From: Streptomyces hygroscopicus
GTDB taxonomy: Bacteria > Actinomycetota > Actinomycetes > Streptomycetales > Streptomycetaceae
Reading direction: 5' to 3'
DNA: 64,000 nucleotides
Assembly: GCF_026168105.1 (NCBI RefSeq)
Contig: NZ_LBMW01000027.1
Coordinates: 1-64,000, forward strand
Positions 46,747-55,505 of the stretch are shown here, in pieces. Below the pieces are notes generated by a model. That model did not search any database. It was given only the letters and a program-made list of their open reading frames with translations, and was not told where the DNA came from. The position numbers and the translations under genes were made by a program. The stretch's first letter is position 1; each line of letters starts with the position of its first letter.

Positions 46747-47769
46747 ATGCTGATCGCACAGCGTCCGTCGTTGACCGAAGAGGTCGTCGACGAGTTCCGC
46801 TCCCGGTTCGTGATCGAGCCGCTGGAGCCGGGCTTCGGCTACACCCTCGGCAACTCCCTGCGTCGTACGCTCCTCTCCTCGATCCCGGGTGCGGCCGTCA
46901 CGTCCATCCGCATCGACGGCGTTCTGCACGAGTTCACCACCGTGCCGGGCGTCAAGGAGGACGTCACCGACCTGATCCTCAACATCAAGCAGCTGGTCGT
47001 CTCCTCGGAGCACGACGAGCCGGTCGTGATGTACCTGCGCAAGCAGGGCCCGGGTCTGGTCACCGCCGCCGACATCGCGCCGCCGGCCGGTGTCGAGGTG
47101 CACAACCCCGACCTCGTCCTCGCCACGCTCAACGGCAAGGGCAAGCTGGAGATGGAGCTGACCGTCGAGCGCGGTCGCGGCTATGTCTCCGCCGTGCAGA
47201 ACAAGCAGGTGGGCCAGGAGATCGGCCGTATCCCGGTCGACTCGATCTACTCGCCGGTTCTGAAGGTCACGTACAAGGTCGAGGCGACCCGTGTCGAGCA
47301 GCGCACCGACTTCGACAAGCTGATCGTCGACGTCGAGACCAAGCAGGCCATGCGGCCGCGTGACGCCATGGCGTCGGCCGGCAAGACCCTGGTCGAGCTG
47401 TTCGGTCTCGCCCGCGAGCTGAACATCGACGCCGAGGGCATCGACATGGGTCCGTCCCCGACGGACGCCGCCCTCGCCGCCGACCTGGCGCTGCCGATCG
47501 AGGAGCTGGAGCTCACGGTCCGCTCCTACAACTGCCTCAAGCGTGAGGGCATCCACTCCGTGGGTGAGCTCGTCGCCCGCTCGGAGGCCGACCTCCTGGA
47601 CATCCGCAACTTCGGTGCGAAGTCCATCGACGAGGTCAAGGCGAAGCTGGCCGGCATGGGCCTGGCCCTGAAGGACAGCCCCCCCGGATTCGACCCGACC
47701 GCCGCCGCGGACGCCTTCGGCGCGGACGACGACGCGGACGCCGGGTTCGTCGAGACCGAGCAGTACTAA
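46747..47769 (+). CDS. rpoA: DNA-directed RNA polymerase subunit alpha
   Basis: A 340-residue alpha subunit. The NTD (about 1-230) drives dimerisation and beta/beta' assembly (EPLEPGFGYTLGNSLRRTLL). The CTD (about 250-310) binds UP elements and activators (RSYNCLKREGIHSVGELVAR). An acidic 20-residue tail follows. The gene lies between rpsK and rplQ, the usual alpha order. Confidence 0.98.
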   Translation: MLIAQRPSLTEEVVDEFRSRFVIEPLEPGFGYTLGNSLRRTLLSSIPGAAVTSIRIDGVLHEFTTVPGVKEDVTDLILNIKQLVVSSEHDEPVVMYLRKQGPGLVTAADIAPPAGVEVHNPDLVLATLNGKGKLEMELTVERGRGYVSAVQNKQVGQEIGRIPVDSIYSPVLKVTYKVEATRVEQRTDFDKLIVDVETKQAMRPRDAMASAGKTLVELFGLARELNIDAEGIDMGPSPTDAALAADLALPIEELELTVRSYNCLKREGIHSVGELVARSEADLLDIRNFGAKSIDEVKAKLAGMGLALKDSPPGFDPTAAADAFGADDDADAGFVETEQY

Positions 47770-47808
47770 GCGCTCCGCGGGGAGGCCGTACTGCGTCTGC
47801 GGGCCGGT

Positions 47809-47837
47809 TGTGGCTGGTCGCGCAGTTCCCCGCGCCC
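47809..47837 (+). repeat. Dispersed intergenic repeat, copy 1
   Basis: A 29-base stretch containing GGTCGCGCAGTTCCCCGCGC in the rpoA-rplQ gap. It matches 54268-54296 at 28 of 29 positions. I know similar stretches as a frequent Streptomyces intergenic element. Function unknown. Confidence 0.7.
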
Positions 47838-47943
47838 ATTCCAGGCCTCCTTCGGGGGGTCTGGATCTCCGACAGGCGACCGTCTGCTCGGATACTGACC
47901 CCGGTACCTGACACGGCCGGGGCAGACACCTAGGAGAAACACG

Positions 47944-48447
47944 ATGCCGAAGCCCACCAAGGGTGCCCGCATGGGCGGCAGTGCCGCGCACGAGAAGCTG
48001 CTCCTCGCGAACCTCGCGAAGTCGCTGTTCGAGCACGGCCGTATCACCACCACCGAGGCGAAGGCCCGCCGCCTGCGCCCGTACGCCGAGCGTCTGATCA
48101 CCAAGGCGAAGAAGGGCGACCTTCACAACCGCCGTCAGGTGCTTCAGGTCATCACGGACAAGAGCATCGTCCACACGCTCTTCACCGAGATCGGCCCGCG
48201 CTATGAGAACCGTCCGGGTGGCTACACCCGCATCACCAAGATCGGTAACCGCCGTGGCGACAACGCGCCCATGGCCGTGATCGAGCTGGTCGAGGCGCTG
48301 ACGGTTCAGCAGAAGGCGGTCGGCGAGGCCGAGGCGGCGACCAAGCGCGCCGTCAAGGAGTCCGAGGCTGCCAAGGTCGAGGAGACCAAGGTCGAGGAGT
48401 CCGAGGCTCCGGCCGCGGAGGCTGCCGAGGAGTCCAAGGACGCCTGA
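47944..48447 (+). CDS. rplQ: 50S ribosomal protein L17 (bL17)
   Basis: A 167-residue L17. The family domain ends at about residue 122; the last 45 residues are an Ala/Glu/Lys-rich tail (AAKVEETKVEESEAPAAEAA) not present in the roughly 127-residue E. coli protein. MPKPTKGARMGGSAAHEKLL is the typical start. It lies 174 bases after rpoA and is the last gene of the alpha part. Confidence 0.97.
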   Translation: MPKPTKGARMGGSAAHEKLLLANLAKSLFEHGRITTTEAKARRLRPYAERLITKAKKGDLHNRRQVLQVITDKSIVHTLFTEIGPRYENRPGGYTRITKIGNRRGDNAPMAVIELVEALTVQQKAVGEAEAATKRAVKESEAAKVEETKVEESEAPAAEAAEESKDA

Positions 48448-48545
48448 GGTTGACCTCGCCGGAAGCGGGTCCGTCCGTTGGGGCGGGCCCGCTTTCGCGT
48501 TGGCGGGGACGCAGCGTGCCGCAGCCGCCTGAGAGGATTCAGTAC

Positions 48546-49409
48546 GTGAGTGATGAAGTACAGCCCGGTTCGGTACGGGTGCGTCTCGACCTCTCCTACG
48601 ACGGCGCCGAGTTCTCCGGGTGGGCCAAGCAGGCCGGGGGCCGGCGGACCGTGCAGGGGGAGATCGAGGACGCTCTGCGCACGGTGACGCGGTCGAAGGA
48701 CGCCTACGAGCTGACGGTGGCCGGGCGGACCGATGCCGGGGTGCATGCGCGGGGACAGGTCGCCCATGTCGATCTGCCCCGGGAGGTCTGGGGCGAGCAC
48801 CGTGGGAAGCTGCTCAAGCGGCTCGCCGGGCGGCTGCCCAAGGATGTGCGGGTGTGGGCCCTGAGGGAGGCGCCCAGCGGCTTCAACGCCCGTTTCTCCG
48901 CGATCTGGCGGCGGTACGCCTACCGGGTCACCGACAACCCCGGCGGTGTCGATCCCCTGCTGCGCAACCACGTGCTGTGGCACGACTGGCCGTTGGACGT
49001 GGACGCCATGAACGAGGCCGCTCAGCGGCTGCTCGGGGAGCACGACTTCGCCGCGTACTGCAAACGGCGCGAAGGGGCCACCACGATCCGTACGCTCCAG
49101 GAGCTGAGCCTGGTGCGCGGTGACGACGGGATCATCACCGCCACCGTGCGCGCGGACGCCTTCTGCCACAACATGGTGCGGTCGCTGATCGGGGCGCTGC
49201 TGTTCGTCGGTGACGGCCACCGGGCGCCCGACTGGCCGGGGAAGGTGCTTGCCGCCGGTGTCCGGGACTCGGCCGTGCACGTCGTACGGCCGCACGGGCT
49301 CACGCTCGAGGAGGTCGGCTACCCGGCCGACGAGCTGCTCGCCGCGCGCAACAAGGAGGCGCGGAACAAGCGGTCGCTGCCCGGTGCCGCCAGGTGCGAC
49401 ACCTGTTAG
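48546..49409 (+). CDS. truA: tRNA pseudouridine(38-40) synthase
   Basis: A 287-residue enzyme that makes pseudouridine at positions 38-40 of tRNA anticodon arms. The catalytic Asp is D63 in AGRTDAGVHA, and RLDLSYDGAEFSGW is the typical start. The GTG at 48546 is chosen because AGAGGATTC lies upstream and the family starts there; an upstream frame adds 32 unconserved residues. It follows rplQ as in most actinobacteria. Confidence 0.95.
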   Translation: MSDEVQPGSVRVRLDLSYDGAEFSGWAKQAGGRRTVQGEIEDALRTVTRSKDAYELTVAGRTDAGVHARGQVAHVDLPREVWGEHRGKLLKRLAGRLPKDVRVWALREAPSGFNARFSAIWRRYAYRVTDNPGGVDPLLRNHVLWHDWPLDVDAMNEAAQRLLGEHDFAAYCKRREGATTIRTLQELSLVRGDDGIITATVRADAFCHNMVRSLIGALLFVGDGHRAPDWPGKVLAAGVRDSAVHVVRPHGLTLEEVGYPADELLAARNKEARNKRSLPGAARCDTC

Positions 49410-49595
49410 CCAGTCAGCCGGACGCAGTGCCGGGTGGCCGGGCACGCGGAGCGCCCTCGCAGATGATCAGTACGATCGCACGTCTAATATCTGCGGACAA
49501 GACCGGTCACGCCCAGTGGCAGAGTGTGTTCGGCATGGAGTGCGCGCGTGCCGCATCTGGATCAAGACCGCCTGAATGCCGGGAGAGGCAGGAAG

Positions 49596-50357
49596 ATGAC
49601 GGAACACGAGGCACACGGCGACATACCGGTCACCGTGGTGATGCCCACGTACAACGAGGCGGCGAACCTGCCGCGGATGGCCGAGGCCGTGCTGGGGCTG
49701 CCGCTCGACGGGCTGCACCTGAAGATCGTCGACGACTCCAGCCCGGACGGTACCGGGCGGATCGCCGAGGAGCTCGCCGAGAAGTACAACGACACCGCGG
49801 ACGGCCGGCGCCGGATGAGCGTGCTGCACCGCACCGAGAAGGACGGCCTGGGGCGGGCGTACACGGCGGGCATGACCGCCGCGCTGGATGAGGGCGCCGC
49901 GTACGTCGTCCAGATGGACGCCGACGGCAGTCACCCGGTGGAGGCGGTCCCGCGCATGCTGGACGCGGCGGTCACCTCCGGCGCCGGACTGGTCATCGGC
50001 AGCCGGTACGTGGACGGCGGCTCGCTGGACGAGGACTGGGGTGTGCACCGGGTCCTGCTGTCCCGCTTCGCCAACCGCTACGCCCGGGCCGTCCTCGGCA
50101 CGAAGATCAAGGACATCACGGCGGGCTTCAACCTGTGGTCGGCGGGGACGCTGCGGGACGTGGACCTCTCCACGCTGGACAGCGCGGGCTACAGCTTCCA
50201 GGTCGAGCTGAAGTACAAGGCCACCCGGGCCGGGCACAGCGCCGTCGAGATCCCGATCCGGTTCGCGGAGCGCACCGAGGGTGTCTCGAAGATGACGCTG
50301 CGCACCCAGCTGGAGTCGGCGGTGGTGCCGATCAGGCTGCGCCTGAAGCACCGGTAG
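49596..50357 (+). CDS. GT2 polyprenol-phosphate mannosyltransferase-like enzyme
   Basis: A 253-residue GT-A glycosyltransferase of the dolichol-phosphate mannose synthase type. It is expected to transfer mannose from GDP-mannose to polyprenyl phosphate at the cytoplasmic membrane face. TVVMPTYNEAANL, D46-D47 (IVDDSSPDGT), D108-D110 (MDADGSH) and GSRYV are visible. No membrane helix follows, so it is the catalytic domain alone, as in actinobacterial Ppm1-like proteins. The ATG at 49596 has GGGAGAGGCAGGAAG upstream. The sugar donor is inferred. Confidence 0.8.
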   Translation: MTEHEAHGDIPVTVVMPTYNEAANLPRMAEAVLGLPLDGLHLKIVDDSSPDGTGRIAEELAEKYNDTADGRRRMSVLHRTEKDGLGRAYTAGMTAALDEGAAYVVQMDADGSHPVEAVPRMLDAAVTSGAGLVIGSRYVDGGSLDEDWGVHRVLLSRFANRYARAVLGTKIKDITAGFNLWSAGTLRDVDLSTLDSAGYSFQVELKYKATRAGHSAVEIPIRFAERTEGVSKMTLRTQLESAVVPIRLRLKHR

Positions 50358-50375
50358 GCCTGGGCGGCGGTCCGC

Positions 50376-51251
50376 CTACTGGTTGGCCGCCGCGTTCGCC
50401 TGTGCCTCGCCGCGGCGGCGGATCTGGCGGAACGCGAACTCCGCCAGATCGTCGCCGGCGGCGAAGACCTTCGCGTCCTTGGCTGTGACGTCCTTGCCGT
50501 TGGTGAAGCCGGCGAGCGTGAAGTAGGCGTAGCGGCCGTAGGAGTTGGTGGTCGAGCGGCAGACCGTCGTACGGCAGAAGGCGGGCACGCCCTGGCCGGT
50601 CAGCGAGGTGATGATGCTCTTGCTGTCCGCCTGCTGCTTTGCCGCCGTGGCCTTGGCCGTGGTGTCGAAGAGGGCCACGCCGACCGTCACGGCGACGCCG
50701 TCCTTGGTGTAGGTGGCGCGGAAGAGGCGGGTGCAGCCGTTCTTGGTGAGCACCGCGGGCAGTGTGCCCTGCACTGCCGACGCGCAGTTCGTCGTGGCGG
50801 CCGTGGGGCCCTTCGCGTAGACGTTCGCGCCGATGGTCAGCTGGGTGCCCGGGAACAGCGTGTCCACGCTGATCGGCGCCGTGTCCTTCTTCGCGCTGGA
50901 GATGAAGTCCATCGGGTTCAGCGGGGGAGGGGCCGAGGTAGGTGCGAACGACGGAGCGGTGTCGGCGCTCTGACTGGGAATCTTCGCGGTGCCGGGCAGC
51001 TGGCTGGTGGGCTTGTTGGAGGCCTGGGTGCTGCCGTTGGCGGACACCACCGCCACCGCGACGGCCGCGCCGACCCCTACCGTGGCCAGGGCGCCGCCGA
51101 AGATCAGCAGCAGCCGGCGGCGTTTGTTGCGCGCCTCGGAGGCCTCGGCGAGCGCGGCCCAGTCGGGGCCGCTGCTCCGGCTGCCCCACTGCTGTTGCTG
51201 GGAACTCGGTTTCCAGGGATCCCACTGAGGCTCCCCCTGCCCATAACTCAT
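50376..51251 (-). CDS. Membrane-anchored extracytoplasmic protein of unknown function
   Basis: A 291-residue protein. Residues 1-45 are cytoplasmic with Gln-rich stretches, a basic RNKRRR stop precedes one membrane helix at about 48-70, then a Ser/Thr/Pro linker (about 75-110). The outer domain (about 115-290) carries four cysteines (NCAS, NGCT, AFC, TVC) that could form two disulfides. The ATG at 51251 is preferred, although no strong ribosome site precedes it. It is the only minus-strand gene between rplQ and rpsI. No family recognised. Confidence 0.75.
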   Translation of the reverse strand: MSYGQGEPQWDPWKPSSQQQQWGSRSSGPDWAALAEASEARNKRRRLLLIFGGALATVGVGAAVAVAVVSANGSTQASNKPTSQLPGTAKIPSQSADTAPSFAPTSAPPPLNPMDFISSAKKDTAPISVDTLFPGTQLTIGANVYAKGPTAATTNCASAVQGTLPAVLTKNGCTRLFRATYTKDGVAVTVGVALFDTTAKATAAKQQADSKSIITSLTGQGVPAFCRTTVCRSTTNSYGRYAYFTLAGFTNGKDVTAKDAKVFAAGDDLAEFAFRQIRRRGEAQANAAANQ

Positions 51252-51391
51252 GCGGCGCATCTTAGACGGGGGACGGGCCGCGTTGTCCCGTACCTTCGAG
51301 CGGCACGGTGAGCGGCACAGTGACAACACAGGCCACATCAGGCACAACGGCACCGTGCGTCCGGGCGCCGGGCCACGCGCGAGCCTTCATT

Positions 51392-51420
51392 TTGACCCGT
51401 GTGGGCGCCCCCGTTATCCT
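51392..51420 (+). promoter_or_regulatory. Candidate rplM promoter
   Basis: TTGACC (51392-51397) and TATCCT (51415-51420) with an exact 17-base spacer. It lies 181 bases before rplM and drives rplM-rpsI away from the divergent membrane protein gene. The leader from about 51428 to 51600 has no gene. Confidence 0.7.
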
Positions 51421-51600
51421 GGCTGTTCGTTATGTGTATTGGCTTGCTCATTCTCACGTGAGGGGCCCTTACACCGGTCCACCGGGCCGATGACCAGCGA
51501 CCAGCACGCGGTTTGCGTCACCGCTGTGCGGTCAGGGCTGTCGTGATCGTCTTCGGTGACCTTGTCAGGATCCTCACTGAAGAAGCGAAGGCTACGAACC

Positions 51601-52044
51601 GTGCGTACGTACAGCCCCAAGCCCGGCGATGTGACGCGTCAGTGGCACGTCATTGACGCCCAGGACGTCGTCCTGGGCCGTCTGGCCACCACCGCCGCCA
51701 CCCTTCTGCGCGGCAAGCACAAGCCGATCTATGCGCCCCACGTGGACGCCGGCGACTTCGTCATCATCATCAACGCGGACAGGGTTCACCTGTCCGGCAA
51801 CAAGCGGACCCAGAAGATGGCGTACCGCCACTCCGGCTACCCGGGTGGTCTGCGCTCCGTCCGCTACGACGACCTGCTGGCCAACAACCCCGAGAAGGCC
51901 GTCGAGAAGGCCGTCAAGGGCATGCTCCCCAAGAACACCCTGGGTCGTCAGATGCTCTCGAAGCTGAAGGTCTACTCGGGCGACCAGCACCCGCACGCTG
52001 CCCAGCAGCCGGTGCCGTACGAGATCACCCAGGTCGCGCAGTAA
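51601..52044 (+). CDS. rplM: 50S ribosomal protein L13 (uL13)
   Basis: A 147-residue early-assembly protein. RTYSPKPGDVTRQWHVIDAQ and NAD-RVHLSGNKRTQKMAYRHS are typical. The GTG at 51601 is chosen because conserved sequence starts there. The ribosome site is weak (AAGCGAAGG). rpsI follows after 42 bases, the standard pair. Confidence 0.97.
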   Translation: MRTYSPKPGDVTRQWHVIDAQDVVLGRLATTAATLLRGKHKPIYAPHVDAGDFVIIINADRVHLSGNKRTQKMAYRHSGYPGGLRSVRYDDLLANNPEKAVEKAVKGMLPKNTLGRQMLSKLKVYSGDQHPHAAQQPVPYEITQVAQ

Positions 52045-52086
52045 GTCCGGCCACCCCCTAAGACTGAACAGAATCTGAGGAGAATC

Positions 52087-52599
52087 GTGGCCGAGACCAC
52101 TGCCGAGCAGCCGCTCGAAGAGCTTGACATCGACAGCTACACCACCGAGACCGAGGTCCCGCTGGAGGGTGAGTACACCTCCGAGTCCCTCGCGTCCCGC
52201 TTCGGTGAGCCCCAGCCGGCCGCCGGCCTGGGCCGCCGTAAGAACGCCATCGCCCGCGTCCGGATCGTTCCGGGCTCCGGCAAGTGGAAGATCAACGGTC
52301 GCACCCTCGAGGACTACTTCCCGAACAAGGTGCACCAGCAGGAAGTCAACGAGCCCTTCAAGGTGCTCGAGCTCGAGGGCCGCTACGACGTCATCGCCCG
52401 CATCGCTGGTGGCGGTGTCTCCGGCCAGGCCGGTGCGCTCCGTCTCGGTGTCGCCCGTGCGCTGAACGAGGCGGACGTCGACAACAACCGCGGCGCGCTG
52501 AAGAAGGCCGGCTTCCTCCGCCGCGACGACCGTGCGGTCGAGCGGAAGAAGGCCGGACTGAAGAAGGCCCGCAAGGCTCCGCAGTACAGCAAGCGCTAA
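52087..52599 (+). CDS. rpsI: 30S ribosomal protein S9 (uS9)
   Basis: A 170-residue protein whose C-terminal Lys-Arg (SKR) contacts the P-site tRNA anticodon. The family core begins at about residue 42 (GLGRRKNAIARVRIVPGSGK). The first 40 residues are an acidic actinobacterial extension. The GTG at 52087 follows CTGAGGAGAATC. Confidence 0.97.
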   Translation: MAETTAEQPLEELDIDSYTTETEVPLEGEYTSESLASRFGEPQPAAGLGRRKNAIARVRIVPGSGKWKINGRTLEDYFPNKVHQQEVNEPFKVLELEGRYDVIARIAGGGVSGQAGALRLGVARALNEADVDNNRGALKKAGFLRRDDRAVERKKAGLKKARKAPQYSKR

Positions 52600-52644
52600 G
52601 CGCGCTGGTCGCGCGGGCGTCCTACGCCTGTCGCGCGCACGTAT

Positions 52645-52680
52645 CGCCCCGGCAGCACGCTCTGTGCCGCCGGGGCGGTT
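52645..52680 (+). terminator. Terminator after rpsI
   Basis: A 9-bp outer stem (52645-52653 with 52669-52677) and a 4-bp inner stem (52655-52658 with 52664-52667), followed by GTTCGTTT. It ends rplM-rpsI. Confidence 0.75.
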
Positions 52681-52763
52681 CGTTTACGGGAGGCGATTGC
52701 TTATCACGGGCTTATGGGGCAATTCCTGCACTCTCGGACATTTCATGGGGGGATAAGCCTGAA

Positions 52764-52801
52764 GACAGGTGTCCAGGGGATGTACGTATCCCCTCCCTGT
52801 C
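52764..52801 (+). promoter_or_regulatory. Compound hairpin in the glmM leader
   Basis: A 6-bp outer stem (52764-52769 with 52796-52801) and a 7-bp inner stem (52775-52781 with 52788-52794) lie about 50 bases before glmM. The sequence does not resemble the glmS ribozyme. It could stabilise or regulate the glmM message. Confidence 0.45.
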
Positions 52802-52851
52802 TGGAAACTCGGCATGAGCCGCACATTCGCAGCAAGTTCGGAGGACACCAA

Positions 52852-54210
52852 GTGGGACGACTCTTCGGCACGGACGGCGTGCGCGGTGTCGCCAACGCGG
52901 ATCTCACGGCCGAGATGGCGCTCGGTCTGTCCGTGGCGGCGGCGCACGTACTCGCCGAGGCGGGCACGTTCGAGGGCCACCGGCCGACGGCGGTCGTCGG
53001 GCGCGATCCGCGCGCGTCCGGGGAGTTCCTGGAGGCAGCCGTGGTCGCCGGCCTCGCCAGCGCGGGCGTGGACGTGCTGCGCGTAGGCGTGCTGCCCACC
53101 CCGGCCGTCGCGCATCTGACGGGCGCGCTCGGTGCCGACCTGGGCGTGATGCTCTCCGCCAGCCACAACGCCATGCCCGACAACGGCATCAAGTTCTTCG
53201 CACGCGGCGGTCACAAGCTCGCCGACGAGCTGGAGGACAAGATCGAGGCCGTGTACGAGGAGCACCGCACCGGGGCTCCCTGGGACCGGCCCACCGGTGC
53301 CGGGGTCGGCCGTGTGAAGGCGTACGACGAGGGCCTCGAGCAGTACGTCGGCCATCTCCTCGACGTCCTGCCGAACCGGCTCGAGGGGCTGAAGGTCGTT
53401 CTCGACGAGGCGCATGGCGCCGCCGCCCGGGTGTCCCCCGAGGCGTTCACCCGCGCCGGCGCCGAGATCGTCACCATCGGCGCGGAGCCGGACGGCCTCA
53501 ACATCAACGACGGCTGTGGCTCGACCCACCTGGACAAGCTGAAGGCCGCCGTCGTCGAGCACGGCGCCGACCTCGGCATCGCGCACGACGGCGACGCCGA
53601 CCGGTGCCTCGCCGTCGACCACACGGGCGAGGAGGTCGACGGAGACCAGATCCTGGCCGTGCTCGCGCTGGCGATGCGGGAGCGTTCCGCACTGCGCTCC
53701 GGCACCGTCGTCGCGACGGTCATGTCCAATCTGGGCTTCAAGCTGGCCATGGAGCGTGAGGGCATCGAACTCGTCCAGACCGCGGTCGGCGACCGGTATG
53801 TGCTGGAGGAGATGAAGGAGAGGGACTACGCGCTCGGCGGCGAGCAGTCCGGTCATGTCATCGTCCTCGACCACGCCACCACCGGCGACGGCACGCTGAC
53901 CGGTCTGCTGCTCGCGGCCCGGGTCGCCGAGACCGGCCGCACGCTCAAGGAGCTGGCGTCCGTGATGGAGCGGCTGCCGCAGGTGCTCGTGAACGTACCG
54001 GACGTCGACAAGTCCCGCGTCGCCACGTCCGCTGACCTGGCCGCCGCCGTCGCCGAGGCGGAGCGGGAGCTGGGCGCGACCGGGCGGGTGCTGCTGCGGC
54101 CGTCGGGGACCGAGCCGCTCGTCCGGGTCATGGTCGAGGCCGCCGACATCGATCAGGCGCGGTCCGTTGCCGGGCGGCTGGCCGACGCCGTCAAGTCCGC
54201 GCTGGGGTAG
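52852..54210 (+). CDS. glmM: Phosphoglucosamine mutase
   Basis: A 452-residue enzyme converting glucosamine-6-phosphate to glucosamine-1-phosphate for UDP-GlcNAc. The catalytic Ser is S104 in MLSASHNAMPDNG, the metal loop is DGDADR (D246, D248, D250) and the C-terminal phosphate loop is RPSGTEPLVRVM. The GTG at 52852 follows GGAGGACACCAA and opens GRLFGTDGVRG. glmS, the previous pathway step, lies 1.3 kb downstream, beyond coaA. Confidence 0.97.
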   Translation: MGRLFGTDGVRGVANADLTAEMALGLSVAAAHVLAEAGTFEGHRPTAVVGRDPRASGEFLEAAVVAGLASAGVDVLRVGVLPTPAVAHLTGALGADLGVMLSASHNAMPDNGIKFFARGGHKLADELEDKIEAVYEEHRTGAPWDRPTGAGVGRVKAYDEGLEQYVGHLLDVLPNRLEGLKVVLDEAHGAAARVSPEAFTRAGAEIVTIGAEPDGLNINDGCGSTHLDKLKAAVVEHGADLGIAHDGDADRCLAVDHTGEEVDGDQILAVLALAMRERSALRSGTVVATVMSNLGFKLAMEREGIELVQTAVGDRYVLEEMKERDYALGGEQSGHVIVLDHATTGDGTLTGLLLAARVAETGRTLKELASVMERLPQVLVNVPDVDKSRVATSADLAAAVAEAERELGATGRVLLRPSGTEPLVRVMVEAADIDQARSVAGRLADAVKSALG

Positions 54211-54267
54211 TTGGCGGGTTCCGGGCAGGGGGCGGGTCGTTCTGCCGTCCGCGGGCTGCGGCTTCTA

Positions 54268-54296
54268 TGTGGCTTGTCGCGCAGTTCCCCGCGCCC
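54268..54296 (+). repeat. Dispersed intergenic repeat, copy 2
   Basis: Matches 47809-47837 at 28 of 29 positions and lies in the glmM-coaA convergent gap. It runs into a tract of about ten C residues. The convergent gap (54211-54356) shows no clear terminator. Confidence 0.7.
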
Positions 54297-54356
54297 CCCC
54301 CCCGCCCGGCATGACGCCCGGCATGGCGAGGGTCCAGGACCTGTCGGCCGCCGGGT

Positions 54357-55346
54357 TCACAGCTTGCGCAGGCTCAGCCGCTGCACCTTGTGGTCCGGGC
54401 CCTTGCGCAGCACCAGGGTGGCGCGGCCCCGGGTCGGGGCCACGTTCTCCAGCAGATTCGGCTTGTTGATGGTGCGCCAGGTCGTCCGGGCATAGTCGAG
54501 GGCCTCCTCCTCGGAGACCTGGGTGTACTTGCGGAAGTACGACGACGGGTTCTGGAAGGCCGTCTGACGGAGCTTCTTGAACCGGTTGAGGTACCAGCGT
54601 TCGATGTCCTCGGGGCGCGCGTCGACGTACACGCTGAAGTCGAAATAGTCCGCGAGGCCGACCCGGGTGCGGCCGTCCTTGCCGGGCAGGGCGGGCTGGA
54701 GCACGTTCAGGCCCTCGACGATGAGGATGTCCGGGCGGCGGACGGTGAGCCTCTGGCCGGGGACGATGTCGTAGATCAGATGCGAGTAGACGGGGGCCGT
54801 CACCTCGTGCTTGCCGGCCTTGATGTCGGCGACGAAACGGGTCAGGGCGCGGCGGTCGTACGACTCGGGGAAACCCTTTCGCGACATCAGCCCGCGGGCC
54901 TGCAGTTCCTTGGTGGGAAGCAGGAAGCCGTCCGTGGTGACCAGTTCCACCCGCGGGTGCTCGGGCCAGCGGGACAGGAGCGCCTGGAGGAGGCGGGCGA
55001 CCGTGGACTTGCCGACCGCCACGGACCCCGCCACGCCTATGACGAACGGGGTACCGGACTGGGAGCCCTGTTCCCCGAGGAAGGTGTTGAGAGCCCCTCT
55101 GAGACCGTCCGTGGCCCCCACGTACAGGTTCAGCAGCCGGGACAGCGGCAGATAGATGTCCCGCACCTCGTCGAGGTCGATGACGTCGCCGAGGCCACGC
55201 AGCTTCTCGACCTCCTCGGCGGTCAGCGGCAGCGGCGTCTTGTCGCGCAGCGCGCTCCACTCGGCACGGGTGAGGTCGACGTAGGGAGTCGCCTCCGGCC
55301 GGGACCGGTGGGCGCTCCGGGGCATCGAGGAGACCGGAGAGATCAC
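54357..55346 (-). CDS. coaA: Pantothenate kinase, type I
   Basis: A 329-residue kinase that starts coenzyme A synthesis. The P-loop is GVAGSVAVGKST (104-115) and VELVTTDGFLLPTKEL carries the pantothenate-site residues. EGLNVLQPAL and the C-terminal NLLENVAPTRGRATLVLRK block are typical. The GTG at 55346 opens MISPVSS, with no ribosome site; an ATG at 55325 is the alternative. It is convergent with glmM and divergent from glmS. Confidence 0.96.
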   Translation of the reverse strand: MISPVSSMPRSAHRSRPEATPYVDLTRAEWSALRDKTPLPLTAEEVEKLRGLGDVIDLDEVRDIYLPLSRLLNLYVGATDGLRGALNTFLGEQGSQSGTPFVIGVAGSVAVGKSTVARLLQALLSRWPEHPRVELVTTDGFLLPTKELQARGLMSRKGFPESYDRRALTRFVADIKAGKHEVTAPVYSHLIYDIVPGQRLTVRRPDILIVEGLNVLQPALPGKDGRTRVGLADYFDFSVYVDARPEDIERWYLNRFKKLRQTAFQNPSSYFRKYTQVSEEEALDYARTTWRTINKPNLLENVAPTRGRATLVLRKGPDHKVQRLSLRKL

Positions 55347-55492
55347 AGTCCATTGTTAACGGAGTTTGAACGGGGGTGGGGGTGGGGTCCGTCACGCCGC
55401 GCCCCGAGGACGGGCCGCGTCGGGCCTTCGTACCCCGGTGGGAATTTCCGATTTCGGGCACGCAGGACGGGGTTCGGGTGGTGATCGGCACG

Positions 55493-55498
55493 TAGGCT
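55493..55498 (+). promoter_or_regulatory. glmS -10 box suggesting a leaderless message
   Basis: TAGGCT ends 7 bases before the glmS ATG, and no ribosome site lies between. Transcription would start at or within a base of the ATG. The -35 region is weak. Confidence 0.6.
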
Positions 55499-55505
55499 GC
55501 CCCGC

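Noticed and set aside
55347..55505. A glmS ribozyme upstream of glmS
   Set aside because: The gap is only 159 bases between divergent genes and shows no ribozyme core; glmS looks leaderless.
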